Shown here piece after piece: positions 1 through 12,240 of a stretch of 64,000 nucleotides of DNA. The stretch spans positions 62,501 through 126,500 of the forward strand of contig JAODUO010001042.1 of assembly GCA_025642075.2 (NCBI GenBank). The letters run 5' to 3'. The notes under the pieces are model-generated. The model was not told where the DNA came from and did not search any database. It worked only from the letters and a program-made list of their open reading frames with translations. Position 1 is the stretch's first letter. Every line of letters starts with the position of its first letter. The stretch is from Ridgeia piscesae (taxonomy: Eukaryota; Annelida; Polychaeta; Sabellida; Siboglinidae). Made by a program: the position numbers and the translations under genes.

Positions 1-79
1 CATCTCCTCTAATTGAATTAATAATAACATGGAATTGTCAACTTGCCTACAAAAGCCTGGTTTTGGCATGCCGCGTCAC

Positions 80-82
<3 letters not shown>

Positions 83-149
<67 letters not shown>

Positions 150-170
150 TTATTTATTTATATATATTTG
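83..170. repeat. (TA)n then (TTTA)n microsatellite
   Basis: An uninterrupted TA run passes into a few TTTA units. The Tyr/Ile-rich reading frames here are products of the repeat, not genes. Confidence 0.95.
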
Positions 171-505
171 TGCATCCCCCCACTGTTAAAACCGGATCGA
201 CGCCCCTGCTGGTAAGTGTCGCTTTCTAAGTCAACGACGTCCACATTTCACTGTCATCCAAAATTTTATAAAACAAACACGTATAAAGTATATAAATACT
301 TGACGTACAGTACATACTTAAGTGTGTGTACATGTGTATGTACACGCATAATCTGTAATATATCAATCAATCACGCAATCAAATCACTTTATTGTCCTTA
401 AAAAGGATATGCATTTTACAACTCATGATCACATCTAAAATGTGATGGTCACAAAAAATGCAAATGAATTTCCAGATGTATCCACTACAAGAACAATTCA
501 ACCGG

Positions 506-568
<63 letters not shown>

Positions 569-1735
569 CTTATTCTCCTTAGGTTGTGTCATATATACAG
601 TAAAACCCGTCCGTTATAGGCATTGAGCAGCTACTAAGGAAAATGTCATGACATAGATTCTCAGTAATAGGAAGACATTGGCGACTTTCAAAGATGACCG
701 TTATATGCAGGTGACCGCAATGTATAGATAGCCGCTAGAACAGGTTTTACTATACGCACAATCTCAAATAACCAAACGCTCGCTGCACGAATGAATGGAC
801 ACGTGTCGCGGCGGATAGTGGCTCCACCTTTAGAGTGGAACATACACTAAGACACGTTGATGCGATTGTGTCGAATATCATTACATAGGATACTGTTAAA
901 TAGCATCGCTGCTGGCTACAATGTTAAATCCGGCGATTGTGGATATAGGACCCACTTTGTATCACCCATTTGGAATCGGGGTGGGTGGTCATCAATGTCA
1001 TATGCCTTATTGTTGGCTGATGGACGGTAGGTTGAACAAATATATGGCCTAACTACTTAAGTGGTTTTTTCTGAACTTTGAAATAAGCCCTTAGTAGCTG
1101 GCATGTTAAGAATTTGTTTAAACAGTAGGTCGACGCCATCGCACACGAACGTAAATATTTCTGGTTATTTTATATAACGTCCATTGTGTCAGATACGAAT
1201 TATTATTCAACGCCAGGTAAGTCAACATCGCTTGAAAATCTGACGTGATGTTTTCAGTACCGCAATCTATGCGTTATGTCTGGAGATCAGTATGTCTAGT
1301 GACGTATCTACAATGTCGGATAGGGTGTCAAAACTGTTCGGGCATGTTAAATCGTGATTAATTTAACATGTGGTACGGTGGCGCATTACGTTGTTAAAAT
1401 ATCAGTATTTCAGAAACCAAAAGGTGACATGATTCAATGGTCCATTTAAATACGCCACTGACTGTGTCAATTTAAGGATTCTTTGCTTTTAAAATAATTC
1501 GACACCTTTGCAACTTATAGTGAAGAATAGGTAAACTATTAATTTGAAAGTGAAATAAAGTAAGACTCGTTCAGTATCCAACGACCTATTACGTCATAAA
1601 ACTGTCGGTATTGACATGCGCTCGTCTTGAAGTCTAGATTGTATACACACGCACGCGTGTATGTGCGTGTCCGTCCGTCTGCGCGTGCGTGTGTGTATGT
1701 GTGTATGTGTGTAGGTACTACGTATGTAAGTTTTG
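171..1735. other. Intergenic, no gene seen
   Basis: AT-rich sequence with stops in all frames. It holds a second (TA)n tract at 509-566. At about 356-430 a segment rich in CAATCAA and CTTTATTGTCC resembles the reversed 3' end of a retroposon, but it is too short to assign. Confidence 0.6.
509..566. repeat. (TA)n microsatellite
   Basis: About 29 TA dinucleotides without interruption. Confidence 0.95.
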
Positions 1736-1983
1736 TATGTACGTTATGTATGTCTCTATTTATATATGTTTATGTATGTATGCATGTACGCATGTATGTA
1801 TGTATGTATGTATGTATGTATGTATGTATGTATTTATTTATGTATGTATGTGTGTATGTATGTGTGTGCATGCGTGCGTAATATATATTTTATATGTATG
1901 TATGTATTATGTATGTACATATGTATACATGTATATACGTATATACGTATGTACATATACTACGACATATTTTATTATTATAT

Positions 1984-2020
<37 letters not shown>

Positions 2021-2041
2021 TTATATATATGTATATATACT

Positions 2042-2073
<32 letters not shown>

Positions 2074-2135
2074 GTTATGTAGTACATATGTATGTATATT
2101 ATAAATACCTACGTATATATATATATATGTGTGTA

Positions 2136-2178
<43 letters not shown>

Positions 2179-2182
2179 TATG

Positions 2183-2246
<64 letters not shown>

Positions 2247-2259
2247 CATACATACATCT
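1736..2259. repeat. Compound (GTAT)n / (TA)n microsatellite belt
   Basis: TATG/GTAT tetranucleotides at about 1740-1960 are followed by several long (TA)n blocks and a short CATA run. The belt ends about 15 bases before the start codon of the galaxin-like gene, so it occupies the proximal promoter or 5' UTR. The 190-aa Tyr/Ile/Cys frame here is a repeat artefact. Confidence 0.9.
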
Positions 2260-2273
2260 AGCGTTACTCCAGG

Positions 2274-2367
2274 ATGTCAGTGTCCGTGGTCTCGGCCGTT
2301 GTCCACCTCCTGTTGCTACTGCTGCTGACACGGGGCAGTGACCAGATGCTGTTTAAAGATAAGAGGA
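2274..2367 (+). CDS. Galaxin-like gene, exon 1 (signal peptide)
   Basis: Starts at the ATG after the microsatellite belt. It encodes the 31-residue leader plus one base (phase 1) and ends at a strong GTAAGT donor. Reading through the donor meets a stop after one codon, which supports splicing here. Confidence 0.75.
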
Positions 2368-3198
2368 GTAAGTAGTCTCTTGACTAACGTCGTCGAATAT
2401 ATACATATTGTATCCAAAACATAGCCTCTATCCAGACTCTCTAAGAAACTGTTGTCCCGTCACTTTCTTGTATATGCCACTTTGTAAACGTCACATTGTG
2501 TCTCGTCAAATACATATGCACTCGCACAAGAACACGCAGGCAAATAAATGCACTCCCGCGAGCACGTTCACGCACCAGGACACGCGCTCGACCACAGGTC
2601 GATTGGCACGCAAGCACGGTCATATAAACACAGACGCACAAAAAAGAAAACATACGTGAACGCGCGCATATGAGAACATACACATGAACAAGATCACACA
2701 CGCACGCACACAAGCATACATGCACGCACACACTAACACATACATATCTATATGTACACATTCACGCACACGCACACGCACACGCACACGCACACGCACA
2801 CGCACACGCGAACATACACCCCACCCACAAATAAAAGACGCACATGCACTCACTTGCACACACGCGAACACACACGCACACATGCACACCCATCCACCCC
2901 CACCCCCCACACACACCACTGTGCCCTCATACACCCCTCTCCACACCCTACAGCTGCCAACTGTGCTGGGACCATGTACGACCACGAGGACCACATTTGT
3001 TGCGAAGGCCGCTTACATCGTCGAGCTGACTTCACGGGCCGCCTCAGTTGCTGCTACGACAGAGTGTACGACGTCGACAGATACGTGTGTTGTGGACGAA
3101 ACCATATCCCCACCAAAGCGTGGGTGTTGGAGCAGGGCGAGTGTTATGGCGGCCAAGTCAGGACTTCCGCTTCAATTCATTCAAAGAATTCCGGATGA
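2274..3198 (+). CDS. Galaxin-like secreted cysteine-pair protein (2 exons)
   Basis: Joining 2274-2367 to 2954-3198 gives 112 codons plus stop with matched phase 1. Residues 1-22 form a signal peptide with a run of seven leucines. The mature part has a lone Cys35, three Cys-Cys pairs (47-48, 64-65, 77-78) and a lone Cys95, with YD before two of the pairs. Regularly spaced Cys-Cys pairs with nearby Tyr-Asp are the hallmark of galaxin repeats, known from coral skeleton matrix proteins and also found as secreted proteins in molluscs. At this size it would be a minimal galaxin with about three repeat units. It probably acts outside the cell; a role in a mineralised matrix or in mucosal or symbiont interaction is only inference. 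The domain call rests on cysteine pattern, and another small disulfide-rich family remains possible. Confidence 0.72.
2368..2953 (+). other. Galaxin-like gene, intron 1
   Basis: Runs from GTAAGT to CTACAG. The 3' half is CA/CACG microsatellite (about 2520-2940, with a pure CACACG block at about 2762-2810), which supplies the pyrimidine-poor tract before the acceptor. The His/Thr-rich frames crossing it are repeat artefacts. Confidence 0.75.
2954..3198 (+). CDS. Galaxin-like gene, exon 2 (mature domain)
   Basis: Phase 1 entry after CTACAG. It carries all eight cysteines and ends at TGA 3196-3198. The final 15 residues after Cys95 lack cysteine and are Ser-rich. Confidence 0.75.
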
Positions 3199-3274
3199 TA
3201 TCGGCACAAGGTCAGATTACAAAAGAAAATCACATGCTGAATTAAAGAATTGCAGCATGATGGATGGAATTTAA

Positions 3275-3345
3275 ACATACGCGCGCACGCACGGACACAA
3301 GCACGCAAGCACGCACGCACCCACGCACGCGTACACACATACACA
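3275..3345. repeat. (CACG)n-rich microsatellite
   Basis: Alternating CACG/CGCA units in the presumed 3' UTR of the galaxin-like gene. Confidence 0.8.
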
Positions 3346-3484
3346 ACAACTCTCACAGAACTGGTAATGTTGTAGATTAGGCACATTTACAAGATCACTG
3401 AGGTATTATTCGTTTAAGTATTTTTATAGAATAACAAATGATGAGTTATCAATAACATTTCTCTATTTTGTCATAGAAAATATG

Positions 3485-3490
3485 AATAAA
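3485..3490 (+). promoter_or_regulatory. Possible polyadenylation signal of the galaxin-like gene
   Basis: AATAAA lies 287 bases after the stop codon. A second AATAAA-like site occurs near 3568. Confidence 0.45.
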
Positions 3491-4862
3491 GCCACACAAA
3501 CAGGGACATAGATAGATCATGATGGAACATGTTGTTTAATCGCAAACTATAAGTAGACTAAGTTGAAATAAAACCATTACATTTGTTCATAATCTGTCAT
3601 TTTCACAACTATATAGGCTTATCCCACAGTAACATAAATTATCCTGTGGTTATTTTGAGGCCGGTGCATAATTTCGGAGCGCTACACAGGGTGCATATTA
3701 TTAATCCATGTGTTCTCCCAGTTATGAGGATTGAAGATTGCGCTATAGAAGAACTTACATTTTTGTTGAATCGGCCCGAGGTATGTATATACCTGCCGTC
3801 CAGGTAATACGTCGTTACCATGAAAATAGCAGACGCTACCTGACACAACGGGAAGGCTTAATTAAACATGTATATTTGTCTACCTTCATTTACAATCGGG
3901 TTTGCTTAATAGTCATTCGTGTTTGGCTAGAAAACGTAAACTTATATGTTTAACGATGACATTATTCTAGATGTAAATCTTAATTTACTACCATGTTAAT
4001 CTCAATCGGTGATTTTTTTATGAGCGGGTCCTTGGTAATTTACCCGGCTGTGAAAGCTCATCCGGCTATCCCTGACAAAATACCATTCAAATACCATTGA
4101 ATGATACTAGGGAGGTTATGGCCAAGGGTATTTGAATGGTATCTGAATGGTATTTTAATGATATTTTACATTCTTTGTCCAGAACGTCGAGCGGTCCAGA
4201 ACGTCGTTCTACATGTCAAAGGTTAGCGGTTCGTGTCAAAGGTTAGCGGTTCATGTCTAAGGTTAGCGCGACGTTCCGGCCCGCAGCTAGCCAGTCTGGA
4301 ATGTATAAAATATACAGTCCAGGATGTCGTTCCACCTTGTGTTGAGTGTTGTTTATGGACTTCTTACATGCATGACAAAGGTTAACGTCTACTCTGACCA
4401 GCGTAAACATGGTGACTGCCGAATTAACCTATGAGTGGACCATGCATATTATAATTTATGTTATTGGTGCGCGTCCTTTCTTGCAATTATTATTAATAAA
4501 CATAACAAAATCTCACAATCAGCGTTACTTCTAATTTTTATAAACAGTGTTTTCTTAATGCCCTTGTCTCAAAGCATTGTGCATGTTATGACTTCGTTAC
4601 AGCCATGGTTTTCAGTGCAGTCTATAGTACGTGCAGCATTAAATACAAATCCCGCGTCTTCGTGACATATAGATAGATATCTCTGGCAGTGTAGGATGTA
4701 TGTAACTGTCTGTATTTAAATGTCTGAATATACTGGATATAACGTGCCTGAATTGTCATAGTTTGTAGGCAGGTCCTATATTTTGAATACAAATTAAAAT
4801 AAAGCTGTATTTTTAGGTACATACGGTTTAAAGTAAGACAATTATCTTGACCACACCAGATA
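3491..4862. other. Intergenic with short local repeats
   Basis: No gene seen. At 4076-4165 the phrase ACCATTCAAATACCATT and its reverse complement flank a short centre, so this piece can fold back. At about 4208-4270 a roughly 21-bp unit containing AAGGTTAGCG occurs three times in tandem. Confidence 0.6.
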
Positions 4863-5800
4863 CTTGTCGCTCCCTAAACCAGCTCAGGGATTGTCTCCAA
4901 GATGTCTCCCTTTGGATGAAAAAAACAGTAAATTAAACCTAAATGCAGATAAGACCGAATTTCTCATCATTGGTACCTCAACGCAGCGGGCAAAACTCGA
5001 TGGCTTTTTCCCGACACATATTCTGAATCAGAGTACCACACCAGCAGTCTCAGTTTTAAATCTCGGAGTAACATTTGATGAAAACTTCAATTTCAAACAA
5101 CATATATCGAAAACATGCCGTTGTTGTTTGTATCATATCCGTGATCTTCGCCGTATTCGCCGGTTTATATCACTTTCCGTTGCTAAGACCATCGCAACAG
5201 CTCTAGTCAGGAGCAGACTTGACTACTGCAATTCCCTCCTTTACAATACCGCAAACAAGGATATAGCAAAACTTCAACGCGTCCAAGATTGTCTAACAAG
5301 AGTAGTCATGCGTTCTCCTCGTTTTTCTCGCTCAGTGCCGCTTCTAAAATCATTGCATTGACTCCCTGTGCACTATCGCATCATTTTCAAAATTTGTACA
5401 ATAGCCTCTCATCTACACAATAAGCATATCTAAATTCAATGCTAACTCCAGCAAGAAATTCCAGACAGCTACGCTCAACCAGTAGTAACCCTCTTTGCAT
5501 CCCTCGGGTGAAAACGAAAGCGTGGACCCGAGCTTTCTCGGTTGCCGCACCAACGGTGTGGAATTCGCTTCCTGCCAGTGTTAAATCAGAAGGTAATATA
5601 GTTTCATTCAGCCAACGTCTAACAACCTATCTCTTTAATGCTGCCTATCCTCCTTAGCCTCCTAGCTTCTTCATCCATCCATTGACGACTCACGCATTGC
5701 TTTCGATTACGAGTTGGCTTAATACCTTGGTTTTGTCGCGCCACTGAGATTAATCTTCGAGGATATTGGCGCAAAAGAAGTCATCACTATTATTATTATT
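4863..5800 (+). mobile_element. Decayed non-LTR retrotransposon, RT C-terminal part and 3' end
   Basis: An open stretch at 4864-5361 reads as the region downstream of the catalytic palm of a Jockey/CR1-like reverse transcriptase: LNADKTEFLIIG, NLGVTFDENF, KTCRCCLYHIRDLRRIRRF, SRLDYCNSLLYN. It is broken by TGA where the related copy at 24.8-25.6 kb has Trp (SLHW). It resumes in another frame at 5439-5657 with AFSVAAPTVWNSLPASV, the usual LINE terminus. The 3' UTR ends in (ATT)n near 5788. No endonuclease or YADD box is present, so it is a 5'-truncated dead copy. Confidence 0.85.
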
Positions 5801-6785
5801 ATAAATTGTGTATGTGATGCAGAGAGCCCATGTGTAGAATAAATTGGTCAAGGGGTAGGTGTGGAGCACACTTTTATAATGGCATATATTTGCGTCTATC
5901 GAAATTCTTGAATGCATCATATTTGTATTTGAATATGAAACTATACATTAAAGTATTGTCCCCAATCCTTCAGACCAGAACTTGAGATAAATGCATCATG
6001 TTTTATTTACAACAACATTTATTGTTGCGGAAACAACACAAAGTGGAACTGTTTCAATTACATCTTTCTGTGAGACAACTGTGTTGTTTTTAAATGTAAT
6101 TCCATTACAATGTAGTTATGATTTGTGTGTGCCATTTATTGTTTCTGTCGTGTTTTTATATTACTAATGAATTTCATGCCGATTTCAACTACATCAATTT
6201 AATTGGTATCAAGTTTAAGCCAGACTGTGGCATTTACAATTGTCCCTCTGGTAATTATGACCATTGGTATTGATAGCTGATCTGGAACAAAGGGGATGAC
6301 ACTGGCAAGGCTCATCAACTCCCTTAGCAAATACTACTGTTGGCCCTTTATTATTTTATACAACACGTCACGCCCCGGTCGTCATAGCTCGTCCAAAATG
6401 CCTTACCCTAGTGAAAAGATCGACAATAACGCCGCCTGGTGGATATATCAGCAAACTCCCATGCGGAGACATTCGGAACTAACTTGTATTTGCGCAAGTT
6501 CCAAGATGTGCATGTATGCCAAGATATATATTTTATCAGAATTTATAAGAATAGGTAATTTTTTCCAGAAAATTTTAAAGTAACCGAACATGGCCAACAA
6601 ATAACATCTGAATAGTCCATTATTACTGTTTTACGAGGTCTACGAGTTTATATTGTTGATAATAGTTATGAATGTAGGTGTGATAATAATATTTCAGACT
6701 GAAATAAACAAAGATATGTGTTATACTTGTCTCACGTGTCACAATTTTGTTCATCGCTAAACCCCGTGATAGTGTGATATTGTTC
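5801..6785. other. Intergenic, no gene seen
   Basis: AT-rich, no recognisable element. A 95-codon frame at 6296-6583 has no identifiable domain or splice support and is not called. Confidence 0.5.
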
Positions 6786-7200
6786 CAGATAGCAGACTCA
6801 ACGTTGGCAACATACGTTGGGCCAACGTAATTTTGTTCGTTGGCCCAACGTGTTAGAACAACCTTAGACCAACATAAATTTATTATGTGTATGTGTTTTT
6901 TGTGTTGGGCCAACGTTGGACGAACGTGTGATTATGATATGCCAACGTGGGCTAACGTACGTTGGCACATATTTGTAAAACTGATAAGTTAACTGTATAA
7001 TTATGTGGATTTGGTTATTAATTGAACCATCGCTGTGTAATTTATTATTACTAATATTCATCTCAATTTACTTGAAATTTATGTTAGCTGTACAGATCGT
7101 TGGCCCAACATTGGCGCAAAGTTGTTCACTGAAGGCCAACTTTATATGCCAATGGTACCATAGTTGGGCCAACGTTGGGCCAACGCAGGCTTGCTATCTG
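6786..7200. mobile_element. Inverted-repeat element (MITE-like), 415 bp
   Basis: Begins CAGATAGCAGACTCAACG and ends TTGCTATCTG, so the outer nine bases are perfect inverted repeats. Just inside, both ends carry runs of the self-complementary motif TTGGGCCAACG (about eight occurrences). No transposase frame is present. No clear target-site duplication is visible. Its architecture fits a non-autonomous DNA transposon. Confidence 0.7.
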
Positions 7201-7453
7201 AGAAATCAAGTACACACCACCTATTAAACACCCATTTGTTACCACAGCATCGATTCCCCTTACAAACAATCTTGACACAATACGTCTATGAAAACCTTTG
7301 CATAAACATCACACCGACACACTCTTGCAATCCCAGGGGGACGATCACAATTCTAAAATCGCTTAGAACACGCATCGTTGCTGCGACGCACAGTGGCGCC
7401 ACCCAACGGAGTCTGAGTAATCAAAGAAAACAAACGACACTACGTGCGTAAAT

Positions 7454-7551
7454 ATGGCGGCGCCCTACGTTGAGTTCATCTGGAGGCGTTCAACGATTTG
7501 TTATCTGCGGACAATGTAATACCAGATGAACTCGTCTACGGACAAAGTCGC
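7454..7551 (+). pseudogene. Candidate isolated first exon with a frame conflict
   Basis: ATG in the context AAATATGGCGGC opens MAAPYVEF. From about 7480 another frame reads like protein (LEAFNDLLSADNVIPDELVY) up to a good GTGAGT donor at 7552. The two frames differ by one base and the ATG frame hits TAA at 7517. It may be a real first exon with a sequence error, a decayed exon or chance. No partner exon was found downstream and I do not recognise the protein. Confidence 0.25.
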
Positions 7552-8865
7552 GTGAGTAGCCACCTGACGTGCATCAATAAGCAGTATGCGTCACGAATAA
7601 TTTCTGATTTGACAAAGTTAAGAAATGTTAGATACTACGATTTATACTAGTACTACTGCCTACGTGACTCTAGACTAGAGTCTAGTCTAGTCTAGAGCCT
7701 AGATAAGATAGGGATTTACCTTGAATCTTCCTCTTCTACGTTGCAGACGAGACATTTTCGATGAAGGCAATAAATACGTATGAAAGTCTAGAACGCACTT
7801 GGGCCTTTGCTATTGTGTACTAAGGATACTCTCTTTCGTAAAAGCGCTCATGCTCCTTGTCTCCAGGAGCTTCATGCCTATTTATACACTTTTAAAATAA
7901 AATTAATCGTCTTTGGTGGTCTAAATACCTAATCTAATAAGTCAGTATGTAGTTTTATTTAAACGGAATCAAGATGGGGTCTTACTAAGAATTTTGTATA
8001 TTTTTAAATAGCCACCTCTTAATTTTATTTTTATGTTTCGGCCAATAACGTGTTCGGCTCATGATGATTCGGCCCGGGATGACTGGGCCCTCGCCGACGG
8101 ATGCTTCGGGCCACTTCATAAAATGCGTGGGTGATAGGGGATGTTACTGCTCACGGGAAAGCGGGCGCGACAATAATAGCCCCGATTACCCAGGCTCCGT
8201 GAGGTGGCAGCACTTCAGCCGCTCAACTCTGCCTGGGGATTTTTGGGCTGCCTTTGTAACCGCCAGGACGGCCTTACCCCAGATTAGGGTAGAGATGCTG
8301 ATTGGTTATCAGGCAAAAATTGAAATAACAAATTAAACAAGGATACCTTTTTATCAGATAATTTTGTATTACAAAAAATATTTTAAATTAAACTTATATT
8401 AACAGAAAAACCATAAAAATATAAATTTGTAGTTGTTTATAAAATAGGAATTACGGCAGGATTAACCAGTGTCCGCGAGGTGGCAGCATTGTTTAGATCA
8501 CGCGGATCACATTCAAAAGCCGACCAAGGCACCAGATTGTCTTCTCGGCGTAGTTACGCAGCCGATCGACAGTCGGTTAAGCGAGACTACGAGAATAATA
8601 ATTATAGCAATGGACGATTCGAGCTACGTTCTTTGTGGAGTGATTACATTTACATACACATACACAAGCACGCTCAAGCGATGATCTAATGTCGAACCTA
8701 TTTATAATTATTTTATGATAACATAATATGAACACCCAAATGACACAACGACTTTCTGATAAACATCCAAGAAGCAAGGACGAATATATTTTATCATTAT
8801 TGCAAACAATACGTACATTTACAGTTTCCAACGAAAATAAACACATTGAAACAGCTGCATGTAAT
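7552..8865. other. Intergenic, no gene seen
   Basis: At 7671-7712 the motif CTAGACTAGAGTCTAG repeats as nested palindromes. Two GC-richer islands (8060-8300 and 8460-8600) share GAGGTGGCAGCA and may be fragments of one dispersed repeat. The frames over them have no recognisable domain. Confidence 0.5.
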
Positions 8866-10030
8866 TGATTGATTTATTTATTTATTTAATATAAAATGTA
8901 AAACATTGTACACATATGCATAATATATAAATACAAGGTACATTTAAATATTCGGATAACACAAAAAGTGCACGCACTTATTTCCATTGTGATCCTTGAT
9001 ATACACATGACAGACATTGACAGAAATGACAAATATAACATACTAAAACAACCATAATAAATAAGTGATATAAATAATTACTAATATATGTAAATGACAT
9101 TGATAATTACAATATAAAAAGTATGGAAATATCTCCTGATTAGAAACACTTTGTAAAACCTTGTTATTTATTACAAAAAAATATAAATTAATCTAATAAA
9201 TAATTTAAAAAAAAAAGATTACGTCATCAATTATGATTAATAATAAATAAATGAGCTGGCTTCCTGATCATTAAGACAACCGAACAAAAACTGCTTCAGT
9301 AGACATTTAAATTGCCTCATGTTCTGAACACTTTGTATGGAAAAATGGCAAGTCGTTCCAGGCATGAATTCCTGTGTAGTAAAAGGAGGTTTGCCCAAAT
9401 GATTTTACATACGGCACACGAAGAGACATAACACTAGATCTTGTATTTATGCCATGCTGCTTACATGCTACATTTATCAAATTTGACATATACTTCGGTG
9501 CTTTATCATTTATGACATTGTAAACAAGGTTCAATTTGAGTTGGGTTCTGGCTGGTGCATTTAAGATGTAACGGATTACCTTGTTCTGAGTACACTGAAG
9601 TCTGGATTTATATTTCTTGGTTAAACCAGAGAACCATGATGAACATGCATAGTCAAAATGGCATTGTATTAATGCTGTGGTAAGAAGATTTTTTGTTTTC
9701 ATGTTGATATTTTTTGTATGTCTATACAAAATTTTTAATTTGGCATTTGATTTACAAATAATCTTGTCAGCCACTCTTTCTCCAGTTAATGACTGATCTA
9801 GGTCTATGCCTAGGTATTTAACATGGGTTTGACTTGCCAATGTCGTACCAGCACATCTCACCTGGATGGAACTACAGGTGTTAAGTTTACGTTTCGACCC
9901 AAATAGAATTGACTCCGTTTTCCCTTGATGGAGGGACAATTTGTTATTGATTAGCCACTCTCTGGCTGCCTCGAGTTCTGAAGAAAGACTTTCTTGAATC
10001 AGTTGGGTGTCTTTACCCGATACTATGTAT
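8866..10030 (-). mobile_element. Decayed non-LTR retrotransposon, RT C-terminal part
   Basis: Reading leftwards from about 10030, the translation carries SSELEAAREWLINNKLSLH, KTESILFGSKRKL, VKYLGIDLDQSL, ALIQCHFDYACSSWFSGL and the terminal HAWNDLPFF. This is the order seen in the thumb and C-terminal region of Jockey-like LINE reverse transcriptases. It lacks the YADD box and endonuclease. On this strand the element seems to end in an ATTT-type simple tail at 8866-8890. It is a different family from the copy at 4.9 kb, judging by sequence. Confidence 0.8.
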
Positions 10031-11895
10031 AACCATGTAATTTATGACAAATTTACCGATTTCACAAAGAAGAACACGCAAGTCTAAGTTAACTGTCAAA
10101 TAAACTGCAAGGTGCTCATACAATATGCACGTCAAAATAGTGTCATGCAATTAGTTAAACATATTTACCGAATACGAAAATCGAGTCGAAAGAAAGATCG
10201 AAGCGCACGCACAATATTATCAAGGTAGCAAAAGTCAGTTCATACAACATAGCTAGAAGTGGTTAGTAATCTAAGAAGAAGGTCGCAATTAAGGGTCCGA
10301 ATACGCAAATTGAGACAAAAGAAAGATCAAAGCACACGCAAAGGTCTGCTTTCACAACAGAAGTGTAACGGACACAGGCCTTGGTATTAACCTTTTGTAT
10401 CCACTGGCCCGGGGGGCCAGTAGATTTGAAAAGTTACTGGCCCCCCCAAAGGTTACTGGCCCGAATATTGTAAACAAAATATGCTGCTACCGAGGTGCCC
10501 ATTGCTTTAGCAGACAAAGTTTCGACAGGAGTGACATCGTGACGACTTTCTGAAGCTATTACGTTGCATGGTTTTTTTTAATGTACATTTTTCAGAATTA
10601 CAATTTTAGGACATTTATTTATAGACTATTACATGGATTACTACATATTTCGAGAAATTAAATATCAACCTCAATGACTACAGTCAACGTCTTCTGTCAG
10701 TGTTGTGTCTCTTCTACATATCACATAATAAAGTCAGTTTCAGTTCGAAAAATAGTATAAAAAAGGAAAGTACAATAATATTTATTACAGCCTGCATGTG
10801 GCCATTTTAGAGCTCGGACATAATAAAAAACAAACTGTTTCATATTTAATATTAACAATTGATTTACTCATTGACACTTTCTATTAATAGTTCGTTTTGC
10901 GTAATTGCATTGAGATTAAACTTAAGCAAGGCCAACGAAGTCGAATGCATGACTGACTGTTTTTACATACAGGGGGCTTGGAACTATAGCTGTCTGTCAT
11001 GACAAAAACATTTCTTAGTTTTGTTTGTGCCTGAAAACTGTCACTGCAGAATCAGGCATCCGTGATACCATGATAAATTTGCATTAGAACGCAGATAACT
11101 CGTGCCCCTTTTAATGACAGGCTAGCCTATAACTATGCAAACATCGCGCCTGTGTGTGAGGCCGAGAGCCCACGCGCGCCGTTGACAGAGTGAATGCTGT
11201 CCAAAACACTTGCCCTCTTTCTTCCAAGAATGTTTTACAAAATCCACCGCTGCAGGAATGGTCTTTTGCAACTGTCAAACGTTTGACAGTATAACAAATT
11301 ACGGAATGTGCACTAGCGTTTTATCATTCACGCAGACAACAACGACATCGCCTACCACCCATAGCCGACGGCAATGTGTAATAAGACCGCTGATTGGGTG
11401 AATAATGAGTGATTCCCGCCTTTCGCTAATCATGCGGGCGTTGACAAAATATGACTTCCAGAGTGCATGGAAGTCTTCATGTAAGCACGACAACATATTA
11501 TACATAGTAGTGTAATAAGATATAGATAAATTGTAACAAAACGAACGTTAGTAAACATATTAATGCTATTAAGTTCGTTCTATTTTTCTGTGAAGGGTCG
11601 GGTTTCAGAAACGTCGACGGTGGTCAGTAGGGGATTGAAACCACAGGCCCACCGGGCCAGTAAAATTTTAAAACCGGTGGCCCGAACTGGCCCGACAGCT
11701 TTAAAACACGCATCGGGCCATCGGGCAGGGCCAATGTCGAGCCTTGTGACAATTCAACCCATACAGAGGTAACCGGCACTGGTCGCAGAAACGCTTACTT
11801 CGATCCCCACGAGTGCAAGCGCCGCGTGCAGGAACGGATTGTTCGGCCCACGTTTTGGGCCGAAACATCCGCCACCCCTTGAGTTTTAGTATTTT
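10031..11895. other. Intergenic with short GGCCAGTA repeats
   Basis: No gene seen. Two places (about 10407-10465 and 11648-11735) share a GGGCCAGTA-AAAA phrase flanked by GGCCC runs and are probably pieces of one dispersed repeat. A 63-codon frame at 11210 has no recognisable domain. Confidence 0.5.
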
Positions 11896-12092
11896 GTGGT
11901 TCTGTTAATTATGCCTAGCATCTTGTTTGTTGTTTCGCTTCTCCAACACATTGCTTCCCAGCTCCTTCATCCGGCCGTCGACGACTCGCGGATTGTTATA
12001 CGATTACAAGATTGCTTAATCCCTTGGTTCTGTTGCGACACTGAGCTTGATCTTCGAGGATATTGGCGCATAGGAAATCATCGTCGTCGTCG

Positions 12093-12155
<63 letters not shown>

Positions 12156-12240
12156 CCATCACCATCACCATCACCATCACCATCACCATCATCATCATCA
12201 TCATCATCATCATTATTATTATTATATCAAATGTATCAGC
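11896..12240 (+). mobile_element. LINE 3' end with expanded (CAT)n tail
   Basis: The stretch from about 11940 to 12080 matches the 3' UTR of the LINE copy at 5660-5780, including CTTCGAGGATATTGGCGCA just before the tail. Here the simple tail is about 140 bases of (CAT)n with CAC interruptions, in place of (ATT)n. No reverse transcriptase remains. The poly-His and poly-Ser frames in the tail are artefacts. Confidence 0.8.

Noticed and set aside
1689..2261. 190-codon Tyr/Ile/Cys-rich frame and similar frames at 22.6, 23.2, 52.5, 55.3 and 62.2 kb
   Set aside because: Translations of (TA)n and (GTAT)n microsatellites.
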